From Xanthobacteraceae bacterium (GTDB lineage Bacteria; Pseudomonadota; Alphaproteobacteria; Rhizobiales; Xanthobacteraceae), in the NCBI GenBank assembly GCA_019746355.1, contig JAIESC010000067.1, forward strand, positions 62,001 through 126,000: a DNA stretch of 64,000 nt, in the 5' to 3' direction. The notes under the pieces are model-generated. The model ran no database searches and was not told the DNA's origin. It was given only the letters and a program-made list of their open reading frames with translations. Numbering within the stretch: position 1 is the first letter of the stretch; every line of letters starts with the position of its first letter. A program made the translations under genes and the position numbers. This document shows positions 9,323 to 19,097 of the stretch, piece by piece.

Positions 9323-9998
9323 TGGCGCGCGTTGGCTTCGGCCGACCGGCCCTCCCCCTCTGCGCGATTGCGTACCGACGTTTTCATTGCCGAAAATCCA
9401 ACAAATCCAAAGTGAGCTCCTTATGTTTCATCGCCGTCTCTGCGGCCAAGAAACGCGCGTCAATATCGTGTGATCATCCAATCAAATCTTACGGTCTGCG
9501 ATGCACCCGGCGTGCCCAGCCAACATCCGCACCGCACGCTCACGAAGCGGACTTGTGCAAAAGCTGCAAGACGCGCATCTGACGCAGGGGCCGGCGAGCG
9601 GCCATGCCGAGTAAAGCGAAGATATTGGGCCATAACGTCAAATTCCGAAGATGTGGGAGCCCTTGCACCCCCCGCCGAGCCATTTGCCTGGCCACCCCCG
9701 AACGGCCGCTGCGGCTATGTCACACAATCGGCCGCCGATGTCGATGACCTTGCCCGATAATCCCAATCCGATCAGACGGATGGCCGATCGTGGCCGAGAT
9801 GCCCCAGTGCGCGCCAAATGGGTGTTATCGGGCCATCCCGACCGGGGAACCGGCATTGCGAACGATTGCGGAAATGCTAGATATCTTCAGTTATGCCGCG
9901 CTGCGGTCGCTTACGGCTTGGCTTAAGAGGGCGATAAATCTTTGAGTTCGAAGGTCTGACCCGGCAAACACAAACTCCATCGAAATCAGGCGGTCATT
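9323..9998. other. Non-coding gap between divergent hpnN and hpnH
   Basis: These 676 bases separate two divergently transcribed hopanoid genes and should hold both promoters. Short open frames cross it, but none has a convincing start, family pattern or third-position GC bias. I do not see a repeat, tRNA or clear hairpin. Confidence 0.6.
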
Positions 9999-11144
9999 TT
10001 GAGCATCCCTCTCCTCCAGAAGCTTCACGTCGGCAGCTATCTCATTCGCCAGCACCTGTCGGGCCGCAAACGCTATCCGCTGGTGCTGATGCTCGAGCCG
10101 CTGTTTCGCTGCAATCTGGCCTGCGCGGGCTGCGGCAAGATCGATTATCCGGACGAGATCCTGAACCAGCGGATCTCGGTCGAGGACGCGCTTCAGGCGG
10201 TCGACGAGTGCGGCGCGCCGGTCGTCTCGATCGCCGGCGGCGAGCCGCTGCTGCATAAGGAACTGCCGAAGATCGTCCAGGGCATCATCGCCCGGAAGAA
10301 ATTCGTCTATCTCTGCACCAATGCGCTTTTGATGGAAAAGCGGATGAAGGACTACGAGCCTTCACCCTATTTCGTCTGGTCGGTGCATCTGGACGGCGAC
10401 AAGGAAGACCACGACAAGTCGGTGTGCCAGGCCGGCACCTACGACCGCGCCGTGTCCGCCATCAAGGCCGCCAAGGCGCGCGGCTTCCGCTGCAACATCA
10501 ACTGCACGCTGTTCAACAACGCCGATCCGGAGCGGATGGCGAAGTTCTTCGATGACGTGATGGCGATGGGCGTCGACGGCATCACCGTCTCGCCGGGCTA
10601 CGCCTATGAGCGCGCTCCGGACCAGCAGCACTTCCTCAACCGGCAGACCACCAAGCAGCTGTTCCGCAACATCTTCAAGCGCGGCAACGGCGGCAAGAAG
10701 TGGTCGTTCAGCCAGTCCGGGCTGTTCCTCGACTTCCTCGCCGGCAACCAGACCTATCACTGCACGCCGTGGGGCAATCCGACTCGCACGGTGTTCGGCT
10801 GGCAGAAGCCCTGCTATCTGGTCGGGGAAGGCTACGCCAAGACCTTCAAGGAGCTGATGGAAACCACCGACTGGGATTCCTACGGAGTCGGCAATTACGA
10901 AAAGTGTGCCGACTGCATGGTCCATTCGGGCTTCGAGGCGACTGCGGTGCAGGACACCTTCAAGCACCCGCTCAAGGCGCTGGTGTCCACCATGAAGGGC
11001 ATCAAGACCGAGGGCGACATGGCCCCGGAAATTCCGCTCGATCGCCAGCGGCCTGCACAATACGTCTTTTCACGTCACGTCGACCAAAAGCTCACTGAGA
11101 TTCGGGAGAACAAGACCCGTACCAAGCAACCCACGGCCGCATAG
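9999..11144 (+). CDS. hpnH: Adenosyl-hopene transferase HpnH (radical SAM)
   Basis: This radical SAM enzyme joins a 5'-deoxyadenosyl group to diploptene, the first step to extended (C35) hopanoids. The 381-residue product has the CxxxCxxC cluster motif (RCNLACAGCGKIDYP, about residues 37-49), a GGEP motif and a C-terminal Cys-containing region (KCADCM). The N-terminus MSIPLLQKLHVGSYLIRQ matches known HpnH starts closely. The start is TTG at 9999-10001, with a weak purine-rich site before it. Length is normal. The divergent neighbour is hpnN. Confidence 0.95.
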   Translation: MSIPLLQKLHVGSYLIRQHLSGRKRYPLVLMLEPLFRCNLACAGCGKIDYPDEILNQRISVEDALQAVDECGAPVVSIAGGEPLLHKELPKIVQGIIARKKFVYLCTNALLMEKRMKDYEPSPYFVWSVHLDGDKEDHDKSVCQAGTYDRAVSAIKAAKARGFRCNINCTLFNNADPERMAKFFDDVMAMGVDGITVSPGYAYERAPDQQHFLNRQTTKQLFRNIFKRGNGGKKWSFSQSGLFLDFLAGNQTYHCTPWGNPTRTVFGWQKPCYLVGEGYAKTFKELMETTDWDSYGVGNYEKCADCMVHSGFEATAVQDTFKHPLKALVSTMKGIKTEGDMAPEIPLDRQRPAQYVFSRHVDQKLTEIRENKTRTKQPTAA

Positions 11145-11264
11145 TCTCTTGGCCGGAGAATCTGTTATTGGGTTGCCGTCGGGCTGACACCGAACATCAG
11201 CCGGCAATTGCGAACGATGGCCTTGCTTGAACAGGCGCTTGAGGACCGTGTGATCGGACGATCC

Positions 11265-11762
11265 ATGAACGCGATGAAATCCGGAGCGGTTGCAATCACC
11301 CTGGGCGCTTTCCTCGGCCTCGCCTTCCTGGCGGGGCCCGCACATGCCCAGAGCCCATTCGCCGGTCTCACCGGAAGCTGGTCGGGCAACGGCAAGCTCA
11401 CCGCCAACAATGGCGGGAGCGAGCGCATCCGCTGTCGCGGCACCTACCGGGCCAGCGAGTCGGGCAGCACGTTGGCGCTCCGGCTGCGCTGCGCCGGCGA
11501 CAGCTACAAGTTCGAGATCGCAAGCGACATCAACTACGAGGGCGGCAACATCTCCGGCTCGTGGAGCGAAACCACTCGGCAGGTCCATGGCTCGATCTCG
11601 GGCCGCGCCACCGCCAACCACATCACGGCGCAGACTTCGGCGGTGGGCTTCAACGCCGCCGTGTCGATCTCGACGCGCGGCAACAGCCAGAGCGTCGTCA
11701 TCCGTTCACCGGGCAGCGAGATTTCCGAAGTCTCGGTTTCGATGGCTCGCGCCGGGCGCTGA
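11265..11762 (+). CDS. Small exported protein of unknown function
   Basis: From the ATG at 11265 the product is 165 residues. It has an N-terminal signal peptide (basic residues, a LGAFLGLAFLAG core and an A-H-A cleavage site before QSP). The mature domain is rich in Gly, Ser and Thr with alternating hydrophobic residues, and contains GSWSGNGKLTANNGGSERIRCRGTY and a later ISGSWSETTRQVHGSISG stretch. This suggests a small periplasmic beta-barrel or beta-sandwich. Proteins with this pattern are, as I recall, common and uncharacterised in Hyphomicrobiales. The open frame runs 19 codons upstream, but the chosen Met (or the one three codons later) begins the signal peptide. It follows hpnH by 120 bases. 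Confidence 0.72.
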   Translation: MNAMKSGAVAITLGAFLGLAFLAGPAHAQSPFAGLTGSWSGNGKLTANNGGSERIRCRGTYRASESGSTLALRLRCAGDSYKFEIASDINYEGGNISGSWSETTRQVHGSISGRATANHITAQTSAVGFNAAVSISTRGNSQSVVIRSPGSEISEVSVSMARAGR

Positions 11763-11916
11763 GCGCCATCTTTCGCGTTTGTAGCGTTTGATTCCGCAGT
11801 CTGCTGAAGGCTGACCCCGCCCGATATTTGGAACGGGCGGCTCCCGAGCGCATCGCTTGGGAGAAGGTTGGGACGATGCTTAGGGCGATCCTTGGGGGGC
11901 GTCCTTGGGGGATCGA

Positions 11917-12894
11917 TTGGATATTCTCGTGACCGGCGGCGCGGGCTTCGTTGGAAGTCACGTCTGCAAGCGGCTTGCCGCCAGCGGCTATCGACCTGTC
12001 GTGCTCGACGATCTGTCGCTCGGCCGCAGGGACGCTATCAAATGGGGCCCGCTGGAGCTTGGCAGCACGGGCGACAGTATCCGCGTCACGGAGATTCTCG
12101 ACAAGTATAAGCCCGCCGCGGTGATGCACTTCGCAAGCCTGACCTCGATCAGCGCATCCGTCACCAACCCGCTGCTCTATTACACCAACAACGTCGACCA
12201 TACTGCGACGCTGCTGCGTGCCGTCGCCGACCACAAGCCCATCCCGTTCATCTATTGCTCCAGCGCTTCGGTTTACGGGCTGCCGACGAAGGCTCCGGTT
12301 TCCGAGGACAGCCCGCTCGCCCCGATCAGCCCTTACGGGGCGAACAAGGTCGCGGTCGAGCGCATGCTGGCCGACACTGGCGCCGCCAAGGCAATGCCGT
12401 GGGCTGCACTTCGCTGCTTCAACGCGGCGGGCGCCGATCCCGACGGCGAGATCGGCGAGAACCACGATCCCGAGACGCACCTCATTCCGCTGACGATCCG
12501 CGCGGCACTCAGCGGCACGGCCGTGACGATCTTCGGCGAAAACTACGACACGCCCGACGGCACCTGCATTCGCGACTATGCTCACGTCGCAGACATCGCC
12601 GAAGCCCATGTGCTGGCGCTGAAATATCTGCTCAACGGCGGCAGAAGCGGACCGTTCAATGTCGCGAGCGCCCGCGGCCATTCGGTGAGGGAGGTCATCG
12701 GCGCCGCCACATCGATTTGCGGCCGCCCGATCGCTGCCAAGTCTGCGCCCCGCCGGGCGGGCGATCCGGCGGTCCTGATCGGCTCTGTGGAACGCGCCCG
12801 CGCGACGCTTGGCTGGACGCCTGCCCGCTCCAGCCTCGAACAGCAGATCCGCGACGCCTTGCACTGGCAGCAGACGCCGCAAGCTCTCCGTTAA
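11917..12894 (+). CDS. galE: UDP-glucose 4-epimerase GalE (copy 1)
   Basis: This is an NAD-dependent extended short-chain dehydrogenase interconverting UDP-glucose and UDP-galactose (or the N-acetyl forms) for glycan synthesis. The product (325 residues from the TTG at 11917) has the Rossmann motif GGAGFVG (7-13), a VMHFAS segment, SSASVYG, and the catalytic Y140xxxK144. NAAGADPDGEIGE and GTCIRDYAHVAD are GalE hallmarks. A TTG four codons upstream (11905) is possible. I prefer 11917 because GGGGGA lies just before it and the start then matches the paralogue at 19098-20057 (MNILVTGGAGF). It is the first gene of the glycan island, and its stop overlaps the convergent small gene by four bases. 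Confidence 0.9.
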   Translation: MDILVTGGAGFVGSHVCKRLAASGYRPVVLDDLSLGRRDAIKWGPLELGSTGDSIRVTEILDKYKPAAVMHFASLTSISASVTNPLLYYTNNVDHTATLLRAVADHKPIPFIYCSSASVYGLPTKAPVSEDSPLAPISPYGANKVAVERMLADTGAAKAMPWAALRCFNAAGADPDGEIGENHDPETHLIPLTIRAALSGTAVTIFGENYDTPDGTCIRDYAHVADIAEAHVLALKYLLNGGRSGPFNVASARGHSVREVIGAATSICGRPIAAKSAPRRAGDPAVLIGSVERARATLGWTPARSSLEQQIRDALHWQQTPQALR

Positions 12895-13136
12895 GGCGAT
12901 TCAATTGTCTTTGCGATCAGTCCGGCCATCCAACTGGCCTGCATCGCGTTCAGATCGTTCATCAGTTGCGCGGCGCTGGCCACGTCGATTCCCAGCGTCC
13001 GGTCCGAAAAACAAAACCAGACGCGCTCCTCGCCGTTCACGTTGAGGCGGCTGTACACCCTATGAAAGAACGGCTCGCGGACGCCGAACGTCGACCACAT
13101 CAATTCGCAAAGTTCGTCAGAAGGCTTGGTCGACAT
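12891..13136 (-). CDS. Small conserved-looking hypothetical protein (81 aa)
   Basis: I do not recognise a family. Starting at the ATG at 13134-13136, which has a GGAG site six bases upstream, the product is 81 residues. It is acidic and Trp/Met-containing with no signal peptide, and has a possible strand-rich middle (RVYSRLNVNGEERVWFCFSD) and a helical C-terminus (AAQLMNDLNAMQASWMAGLI). The open frame extends 37 codons further, but that part overlaps cysQ. It is co-oriented with cysQ, 79 bases downstream, so possibly cotranscribed. Confidence 0.55.
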   Translation of the reverse strand: MSTKPSDELCELMWSTFGVREPFFHRVYSRLNVNGEERVWFCFSDRTLGIDVASAAQLMNDLNAMQASWMAGLIAKTIESP

Positions 13137-13215
13137 TTTCGCTCCGCGGCCAGATCCTTCGCGGTGATGGTGTCGCGGCAATTTAGAATCAATTCGCGGG
13201 CAAAAACAAATCGAT

Positions 13216-14028
13216 TCACGAAACCGGCGCGCGCCCCCAGGCAACAAAGGCGGAATTGCGGAACGCCGCCGTCATTGTGCCATAACATAGTGGCGAGCCA
13301 TCGAGGCCGAGCACGCATCCGCCGGCGGCTTCGAGGATCGCATGACCGGCGGCCGTATCCCATTCCATCGTCGGCCCAAATCTCGGATAGACGTCGGCCT
13401 GCCCTTCGGCGATGGTGCAGAACTTCAGCGACGAGCCGGCGGAAACGACGCTCGCGATCTTTCGCTGCTCGAGCCAGCACTTGGTGTCGGGATCAAGGTG
13501 TGAGCGGCTGGCGACCGCGCGAAGCCCGCCGCCCGGCGCAGGACTGGTTTTCAGTTCGCGCCACATTGATGGCGCCGGCAGGTCATCTCCCGGCTTCACC
13601 TCCACGCGATACGCCCTGGCTGACGACATATACAAGCGAGACATCGCCGGCGCATAGACCGCGCCGACGACGGGCCGTCCGGCCTCGATCAGCGCGATAT
13701 TGACGGTGAACTCGTTCCGTCCCGCGACAAACTCGCGCGTGCCGTCGAGCGGGTCGACCAGAACGAACCGATCGAGCGATGCGGCATTTTTGTGATGCGG
13801 GGACCGCTCAAATGTCTCCTCGGTGATGAGGCGAACGTCCGGCAGAACGGCTGCAAGCTGCGACCTGATGAAATCGTCGGCCTCCCTGTCGGCACGGGTT
13901 ACCGGCGATCCGTCGGCCTTGTGCTGAACATCATTCAAAGCGTCCCGCGCAGACATGATGATTTTACCTGCGGCGACTGCGGTCCTCGCAAAGGCAAAAG
14001 CCAGATCGTCACGCGATAAAGCATTCAT
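13216..14028 (-). CDS. cysQ: 3'(2'),5'-bisphosphate nucleotidase CysQ
   Basis: This Mg-dependent phosphatase of the inositol monophosphatase superfamily converts PAP (3'-phosphoadenosine 5'-phosphate) to AMP. The product is 270 residues from the ATG at 14026-14028. It has the metal-site Glu pair (ITEET), the DPLDGTREF motif with the metal-binding aspartates, and [15 protein letters not shown], the second family motif. PAP is what sulfotransferases leave after using PAPS, and it inhibits them. A CysQ divergent from cysD/cysNC and beside several sulfotransferase genes therefore fits a PAPS/PAP cycle serving sulfation. Confidence 0.92.
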   Translation of the reverse strand: MNALSRDDLAFAFARTAVAAGKIIMSARDALNDVQHKADGSPVTRADREADDFIRSQLAAVLPDVRLITEETFERSPHHKNAASLDRFVLVDPLDGTREFVAGRNEFTVNIALIEAGRPVVGAVYAPAMSRLYMSSARAYRVEVKPGDDLPAPSMWRELKTSPAPGGGLRAVASRSHLDPDTKCWLEQRKIASVVSAGSSLKFCTIAEGQADVYPRFGPTMEWDTAAGHAILEAAGGCVLGLDGSPLCYGTMTAAFRNSAFVAWGRAPVS

Positions 14029-14407
14029 ACGGCATGACCACATTCAATTACCGAAATTCCGCTGCGCGGTTCCGGATTCGACGACACAGGCTTCGGGCAA
14101 GACGCCGGTTCTGCGTCAGTTCGATTGCAACATTGCAATACACGAAGTGCATGTCGGGAGCCCATCCAAATCTCATCATCGCGTGGAACGATTCTTTAGC
14201 AACACTCGCCGCACTTGGGAACTTTTGTTCGTGAACGTCGCCAAAGAGACAAAATCATACTTTCCACTTCGATTGTCTCGACCAAGTCATAGACCAGGAC
14301 TATGTGACTGCCTCGTGAGCATCGAATTCAATTCGCTTGGATCCGCACGCACCGGACGCCCGCCAACTGGAACGCGTAATCTGTCAACAAACATCCCCGG
14401 ACCTTTC
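14029..14407. other. Divergent cysQ/cysD intergenic region
   Basis: This 379-base stretch lies between the cysQ and cysD starts and is less GC-rich than the flanking genes. An open frame in phase with cysD runs through it, but the CysD family start is at 14408. It should carry both promoters, and the only strong structure I see is the inverted repeat at 14124-14139. Confidence 0.6.
14124..14139. promoter_or_regulatory. Inverted repeat, candidate LysR-type operator between cysQ and cysD
   Basis: ATTGCAA, a 2-base spacer, then TTGCAAT form a perfect 7-bp inverted repeat. It contains a T-N11-A dyad as in LysR-type regulator boxes; sulfur genes are often controlled by CysB/Cbl, which are LysR-type. 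The position, about 270 bases upstream of cysD and 100 upstream of cysQ, allows control of either gene. Assignment to a regulator is inference. Confidence 0.4.
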
Positions 14408-15346
14408 ATGAGCGTTGCGCAATCCGCCCCAACCGTATCGGTCAGCATTCTTCCGAAACATCTCAAGCGCCTCGAAGCCGAGTCGATCGAGATCATTCGC
14501 GAGGTGGTCGCCGAGTTCAAGAACCCGGTGATGCTCTACTCGATCGGCAAGGATTCGAGCGTCATGCTGCACCTCGCGGTGAAAGCATTTCATCCGGCGC
14601 CACTGCCGTTTCCGCTCATGCACGTGGACACCACGTGGAAGTTCCGCGACATGATCGCGTTCCGCGACGAGACGGCAAAGCGGCTCGGCCTCAACCTCAT
14701 CGTCTACATCAACCAGGAGGGCGTCGCGAACGGCATCAGCCCGATCGCGTCCGGCTCCTCCGTGCACACCCATGTGATGAAAACCGAAGCGCTGAAGAAG
14801 GCGCTCGATCTTCATGGCTTCGACGCAGCGTTCGGCGGCGCGCGCCGCGACGAGGAAAAGAGCCGCGCCAAGGAGCGCATCTTCTCGTTCCGCTCGCAGG
14901 GCCACGCGTGGGACCCGCGCAACCAGCGTCCGGAGCTGTGGAACCTGTTCAACACCCGCATTCGCCAGGGCGAAACGATCCGCGTGTTTCCGCTCTCGAA
15001 CTGGACCGAGCTCGACATCTGGCACTACGTCATGCTGGAGAACATTCCGGTCGTTCCGCTTTACTTCGCCAAGCAACGTCCTGTCGTCAAACGCAGCGGC
15101 ACCTGGATCATGGTGGACGATGACCGCCTGCCGCTCGAGCCCGGCGAGACGCCGGAAATGCGACTGGTGCGCTTCCGCACGCTCGGCTGCTATCCGCTGA
15201 GCGGCGCGATCGAGTCGGATGCGGCTTCAATCGAAGACATCGTCAACGAGATGAAAACCGCGCGCGTTTCCGAGCGGCAGGGCCGCCTGATCGACAGCGA
15301 CGAAGCCGCGTCGATGGAGAAGAAAAAGCGCGAGGGCTATTTCTGA
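14408..15346 (+). CDS. cysD: Sulfate adenylyltransferase subunit 2 (CysD/NodP)
   Basis: This is the ATP sulfurylase catalytic subunit, making adenylyl sulfate (APS) from ATP and sulfate with the GTPase partner CysN. The 312-residue product carries the PP-loop SIGKDSS (45-51), [11 protein letters not shown], and [15 protein letters not shown], all typical of CysD. The open frame extends about 150 codons upstream. The ATG at 14408 matches family length (about 300) and begins just before the conserved [16 protein letters not shown] helix. Its TGA overlaps the ATG of cysNC by one base, so the two are translationally coupled. Confidence 0.95.
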   Translation: MSVAQSAPTVSVSILPKHLKRLEAESIEIIREVVAEFKNPVMLYSIGKDSSVMLHLAVKAFHPAPLPFPLMHVDTTWKFRDMIAFRDETAKRLGLNLIVYINQEGVANGISPIASGSSVHTHVMKTEALKKALDLHGFDAAFGGARRDEEKSRAKERIFSFRSQGHAWDPRNQRPELWNLFNTRIRQGETIRVFPLSNWTELDIWHYVMLENIPVVPLYFAKQRPVVKRSGTWIMVDDDRLPLEPGETPEMRLVRFRTLGCYPLSGAIESDAASIEDIVNEMKTARVSERQGRLIDSDEAASMEKKKREGYF

Positions 15347-17235
15347 TGCACACGCCACTTGCCAGAAGCCATGTCGATGAGCAGCCGGCCAAGGACCTGC
15401 TGCGCTTTTTGACCTGCGGCTCGGTCGACGACGGGAAATCCACCCTGATCGGCCGCCTGCTGCACGATTCCAAGCTGATCTTCGAGGACCAGCTTTCGAC
15501 GCTCGCCAAGGATTCACGCAAGCACGGCACGACCGGCGACGAGATCGATTTCGCGCTGCTGGTCGACGGGCTGGAGGCCGAGCGCGAGCAGGGCATCACC
15601 ATCGACGTCGCCTACCGGTTCTTCACCACCCCGCGCCGCTCGTTCATCGTCGCCGACACGCCCGGCCACGAGCAGTACACCCGCAACATGGCGACCGGCG
15701 CCTCGAACGCCGATCTCGCCATCATCCTGATCGACGCTCGCAAGGGCGTGCTGGTGCAGACGCGACGGCATTCGCTGATCTGCTCGCTGCTCGGCATCCG
15801 CCACGTGGTCGTGGCGGTCAACAAGATCGACCTGGTCGACCACAGCAAGAAAACCTTCGACCGCATTGTCAGCGACTACACCGCGTTCGCCTCGGAGCTC
15901 GGCTTCGCCTCGATCATGCCGATCCCGATGTCGGCCCGCTACGGCGACAACGTGACCGAGCGCTCCGGCAACACCCCCTGGTATCGCGGACCAGCGCTGA
16001 TCCGGTATCTGGAAACCATCGACGTCGAGAGCGACGCGGCCGACAAGCCGTTCCGCTTTCCGGTGCAGTGGGTCAACCGCCCGAACCTCGATTTCCGCGG
16101 CTATGCCGGCACCGCCATCTCGGGCGCGATCAGGGTCGGCGAGCCGATCGTGGTCGCGAACTCCGGCAAGAGCTCAAAGATCAAGGAAATCCTTACCTAC
16201 GACGGCCCGCAGCCTGAGGCGCAGGCCGGCGACGCCGTCACCATCACCTTGACCGACGAAGTGGACGTCGCGCGCGGCGACCTCCTGGTGGCCCCGACCG
16301 ACCGGCCCGAGGTTTCGGACCAATTTGCCGCGCACGTGATCTGGATGAGCGAGACACAGCTCGTTCCGGGCCGCTCATATCTCGCCCGCATCGGCACCAA
16401 GACCGCGCCGCTCACCGTCACGGCGATCAAGCACAAGATCGACGTCAACACCCGGAAGCATCTCGCCGCCAATACGCTCGGCCTGAACGACATCGCCGTC
16501 TGCAACCTCAGCACCAGCGTCCCGGTGGCCTTCGACCCTTACGCGCAGAACCGGCGGACCGGCGCCTTCATCATCATCGACCGCTTCACCAATCACACGG
16601 TGGGTGCCGGGATGATCTCGTTCGGCCTGCGCCGCGGCACCAACATCCACTGGCAGCCGCTGCTGGTCGGCAAATCCGAGCGCGCCGCGCTCAAGCATCA
16701 GCGGCCGGCCGTGGTGTGGTTCACCGGCCTGTCAGGCGCCGGAAAGTCGACGATCGCCAATATCGTGGAGCAAAAGCTGCACGCCGCCGGCCATCACACG
16801 ATGATGCTCGATGGCGACAACGTCCGGCACGGCCTCAACCGCGACTTAGGCTTCACCGAGGCCGATCGCGTGGAGAACATCCGGCGTGTCGGCGAGGTCG
16901 CCAAGCTGATGGCCGAGTCCGGACTTCTGGTGCTGTGTTCGTTCATTTCGCCGTATCGCGCCGAGCGCGACATGGTGCGCGGCCTGGTTCCGGACGGCGA
17001 ATTCATCGAGGTGTTCGTCGACACCCCGATCGAGGAATGCGTCCGGCGCGATCCGAAGGGCCTCTACGCCAAGGCCAAGGCCGGCCAGATCAAGAATTTC
17101 ACCGGCTTCGATGCGCCCTATGAAGCGCCGCAGACGCCCGAGGTGCATTTGCATACGTCCGGTCATCAGCCGGAGGCGCTTGCCGAGCAGGTGGTCCAGG
17201 CGATGACCGCGCGAGGGATCGTCAGCGGCCATTAA
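15346..17235 (+). CDS. cysNC: Bifunctional sulfate adenylyltransferase subunit 1 / APS kinase (CysN-CysC fusion, NodQ-like)
   Basis: The protein has 629 residues. Residues ~20-440 are an elongation-factor-like GTPase with G1 GSVDDGKS (25-32), G3 DTPGHE (104-109) and G4 NKID (159-162), activating CysD. Residues ~452-629 are APS kinase, with the P-loop GLSGAGKST (461-469) and [11 protein letters not shown], which phosphorylates APS to PAPS. The N-to-C fusion is the form found in NodQ and many alphaproteobacterial CysN/C proteins. With CysD it makes PAPS from sulfate. The absence of cysH/cysI nearby and the presence of sulfotransferases suggest this copy feeds sulfation, though it could also serve cysteine synthesis. 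Confidence 0.95.
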   Translation: MHTPLARSHVDEQPAKDLLRFLTCGSVDDGKSTLIGRLLHDSKLIFEDQLSTLAKDSRKHGTTGDEIDFALLVDGLEAEREQGITIDVAYRFFTTPRRSFIVADTPGHEQYTRNMATGASNADLAIILIDARKGVLVQTRRHSLICSLLGIRHVVVAVNKIDLVDHSKKTFDRIVSDYTAFASELGFASIMPIPMSARYGDNVTERSGNTPWYRGPALIRYLETIDVESDAADKPFRFPVQWVNRPNLDFRGYAGTAISGAIRVGEPIVVANSGKSSKIKEILTYDGPQPEAQAGDAVTITLTDEVDVARGDLLVAPTDRPEVSDQFAAHVIWMSETQLVPGRSYLARIGTKTAPLTVTAIKHKIDVNTRKHLAANTLGLNDIAVCNLSTSVPVAFDPYAQNRRTGAFIIIDRFTNHTVGAGMISFGLRRGTNIHWQPLLVGKSERAALKHQRPAVVWFTGLSGAGKSTIANIVEQKLHAAGHHTMMLDGDNVRHGLNRDLGFTEADRVENIRRVGEVAKLMAESGLLVLCSFISPYRAERDMVRGLVPDGEFIEVFVDTPIEECVRRDPKGLYAKAKAGQIKNFTGFDAPYEAPQTPEVHLHTSGHQPEALAEQVVQAMTARGIVSGH

Positions 17236-17280
17236 AGGCCTGCCTCCCCGGGCACAGTTGCAGCAACTGGTCGCGCCTCG

Positions 17281-17838
17281 TCAGGCCCGCGCCGATTCCT
17301 GATTCGGTCGTGCGGAAACCGCGGGCGTGACGGAGCGCTGCAGTGTGGCGCGCGCCGCCTGCGCCTCCGGATTGAGCATCCGCCACGTCCGGGCGATCTG
17401 TTGCATGCCTTCGGCGTACAGGCCCTTCAGCTCGTCGCTGTCGCACTCCGGCCGAAGCTTGAAGCTGAGCGGACCGTTGGCGCTTGCGTTCGCCGACAGT
17501 ATTTCTTCGATCATGTCGTTTTTCGCATACAGCGATACGAGCTTTTCGAGGAGCTCGGCCTCGATCAGCGCGGTCAGCTTCGCCTGATTGCTCTTGTAGA
17601 TGATCATCGGCGCCCGGGTCGATATCAGGTAGCCCGCCTCGCTCTCCAGCAATTTGAGATTCTTTTGATAGAGCTCCCGCAGCGCCTTCAGCTCGGCGGT
17701 GAGCGCCGCCTTGAGCCTGGTTCCTTCCACATCCTCGCGCCGCCCGCTGCGATGATGCGTCAGCGCGTGATTGGCCACCAGAATGGCAACCATCATCGCG
17801 ACCGGCACGAAGTTGACCCAATGTCCTTCGATCATCAT
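17281..17838 (-). CDS. Hypothetical protein with one N-terminal membrane segment
   Basis: Not recognised. The 185-residue product has a single hydrophobic segment at about residues 8-24 (VNFVPVAMMVAILVANHAL). A basic stretch follows, then a long helical, probably coiled-coil region (about 43-130) and a polar tail. This looks like a single-pass inner-membrane protein with a cytoplasmic helical domain. It converges with cysNC (45-base gap). The sulfotransferase gene upstream on the same strand is 158 bases away. Confidence 0.6.
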   Translation of the reverse strand: MMIEGHWVNFVPVAMMVAILVANHALTHHRSGRREDVEGTRLKAALTAELKALRELYQKNLKLLESEAGYLISTRAPMIIYKSNQAKLTALIEAELLEKLVSLYAKNDMIEEILSANASANGPLSFKLRPECDSDELKGLYAEGMQQIARTWRMLNPEAQAARATLQRSVTPAVSARPNQESARA

Positions 17839-17996
17839 GTGCGTCTCCTTGCGTCGGCCGCAGGCCCCTCCGGCCGCAATTTATCCCGCGTATCGCGGCG
17901 TGACGACAAGAATTCGGCGCCGAAAGCCTGCCGTGCCCCAAAATGTCCACGACCGCCCAACGCCAAGGTTGCAGCCAGCGGACCAAGCGCCGCCTG

Positions 17997-18860
17997 TCAG
18001 GCCATGCCGATCATCTTCTGAAAGATGACGTTGCGATCGAACAGAGGCCAGATGTCGTTCGTCTGCTCGGACAGCTTTTCCCGGAAGTAGTCGTAGAGCC
18101 TGAAATCCAGGCTATTCAGACCAACGATCTCCTGGCTGTTGGCCTCGGCGATTTCATCGACCGATTTCTTCAGCGCTTCCGACTCGGGACGCGACGCACT
18201 TTCGCGAAGGCGCAGTTGCGGCTGCGCCCTCATGCCGAACAAGGCGAACAGCAGCCTGATGCTGATCGGGTACATTTCCTGCACGCCGACGAACGTGAAG
18301 CGATCTTCGACGAACTTGATCGTCTCAGTCACGTCCCGGTCATAGTCGCGGCATAGATACTTGTAGATGATGTTGTGATTGACCGGATCACGGTAGAATT
18401 CCTCGAAGGTCGGATATTTCGCCTTCACGGACGCGTGCAGAGGATTGTCCTCGGAGATCTGGTAGCGATAGTCGGACTTGAGCCGGTCCTTCGGCGCGCG
18501 CAACATGGTGATCAGACGCACGGAATCGAACGCGCTGTGCTGGGCGATGTCCTGGTATTTGAGGTGGCCGGAAAAGAACCGATAGAACGGAAAGTTCTCC
18601 GACGACGTGACCTCGCAAAGGCGTTCGCAGATCTTGCGGTCGAAGTCCTTGAACCAGTCCTGCGGGTCCAATGTCTTGTAGTTGACCTCGATGTTCAGGT
18701 CCGGCTGGATGACGTTGGCGATTTCCTCACGCAACGACGATCCGGCGGTCTTTGGAATGTGAACGAAGAACCATTGGTCCGTGCTGAACGCGCGTGAATC
18801 CCGGTTAAGCCGCAGGAATGTCAGAATGTCGCCGTGCCTGGTTATGTCGGCAACTGGCAT
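17997..18860 (-). CDS. PAPS-dependent sulfotransferase (Sulfotransfer_2 type)
   Basis: The 287-residue cytosolic protein has the 5'-phosphosulfate-binding loop HIPKTAGSS (34-42, catalytic-type K37) and the 3'-phosphate-binding motif LRAPKDRLKSDY (R121, S129). Both are hallmarks of carbohydrate sulfotransferases. It would transfer sulfate from PAPS to a sugar hydroxyl or amino group; the acceptor is unknown. The neighbouring galE2 and the cysD/cysNC/cysQ set support a glycan-sulfation role. Three related proteins occur nearby (20054, 25411 and 26365 starts). Confidence 0.87.
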   Translation of the reverse strand: MPVADITRHGDILTFLRLNRDSRAFSTDQWFFVHIPKTAGSSLREEIANVIQPDLNIEVNYKTLDPQDWFKDFDRKICERLCEVTSSENFPFYRFFSGHLKYQDIAQHSAFDSVRLITMLRAPKDRLKSDYRYQISEDNPLHASVKAKYPTFEEFYRDPVNHNIIYKYLCRDYDRDVTETIKFVEDRFTFVGVQEMYPISIRLLFALFGMRAQPQLRLRESASRPESEALKKSVDEIAEANSQEIVGLNSLDFRLYDYFREKLSEQTNDIWPLFDRNVIFQKMIGMA

Positions 18861-19097
18861 TTTTTCATCCCTCGCGTTTTTGCACCGGTCCGTGGACCGC
18901 GGCTGCTCCGTCGCATTGTCTCAACGACACTGGGGAGCCCACTCAATTCCATTCAAGTGCCACCAATATGCAGGCTTCACCGGCTCAGCACCGAGATACC
19001 TTCCGAATATTTCACACTCTCCTGTCCGCGGGACATGTCATATGAGTTTAAAAATGGGACCACTGCGTGGCGGCGCGCGCGACATCCCCGATGGGGG

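Noticed and set aside
9470..9760. Short frames between hpnN and hpnH
   Set aside because: No ribosome site, low-complexity Arg/Ala composition and no family pattern; the region is better seen as divergent promoter DNA.
13955..14407. N-terminal extension of CysD
   Set aside because: The extra ~150 codons precede the family start, overlap cysQ and have no CysD similarity.
17255..17269. Palindrome CAGTTGCAGCAACTG between cysNC and the next gene as a terminator
   Set aside because: Stem of only five pairs with a usable loop and no T-run.
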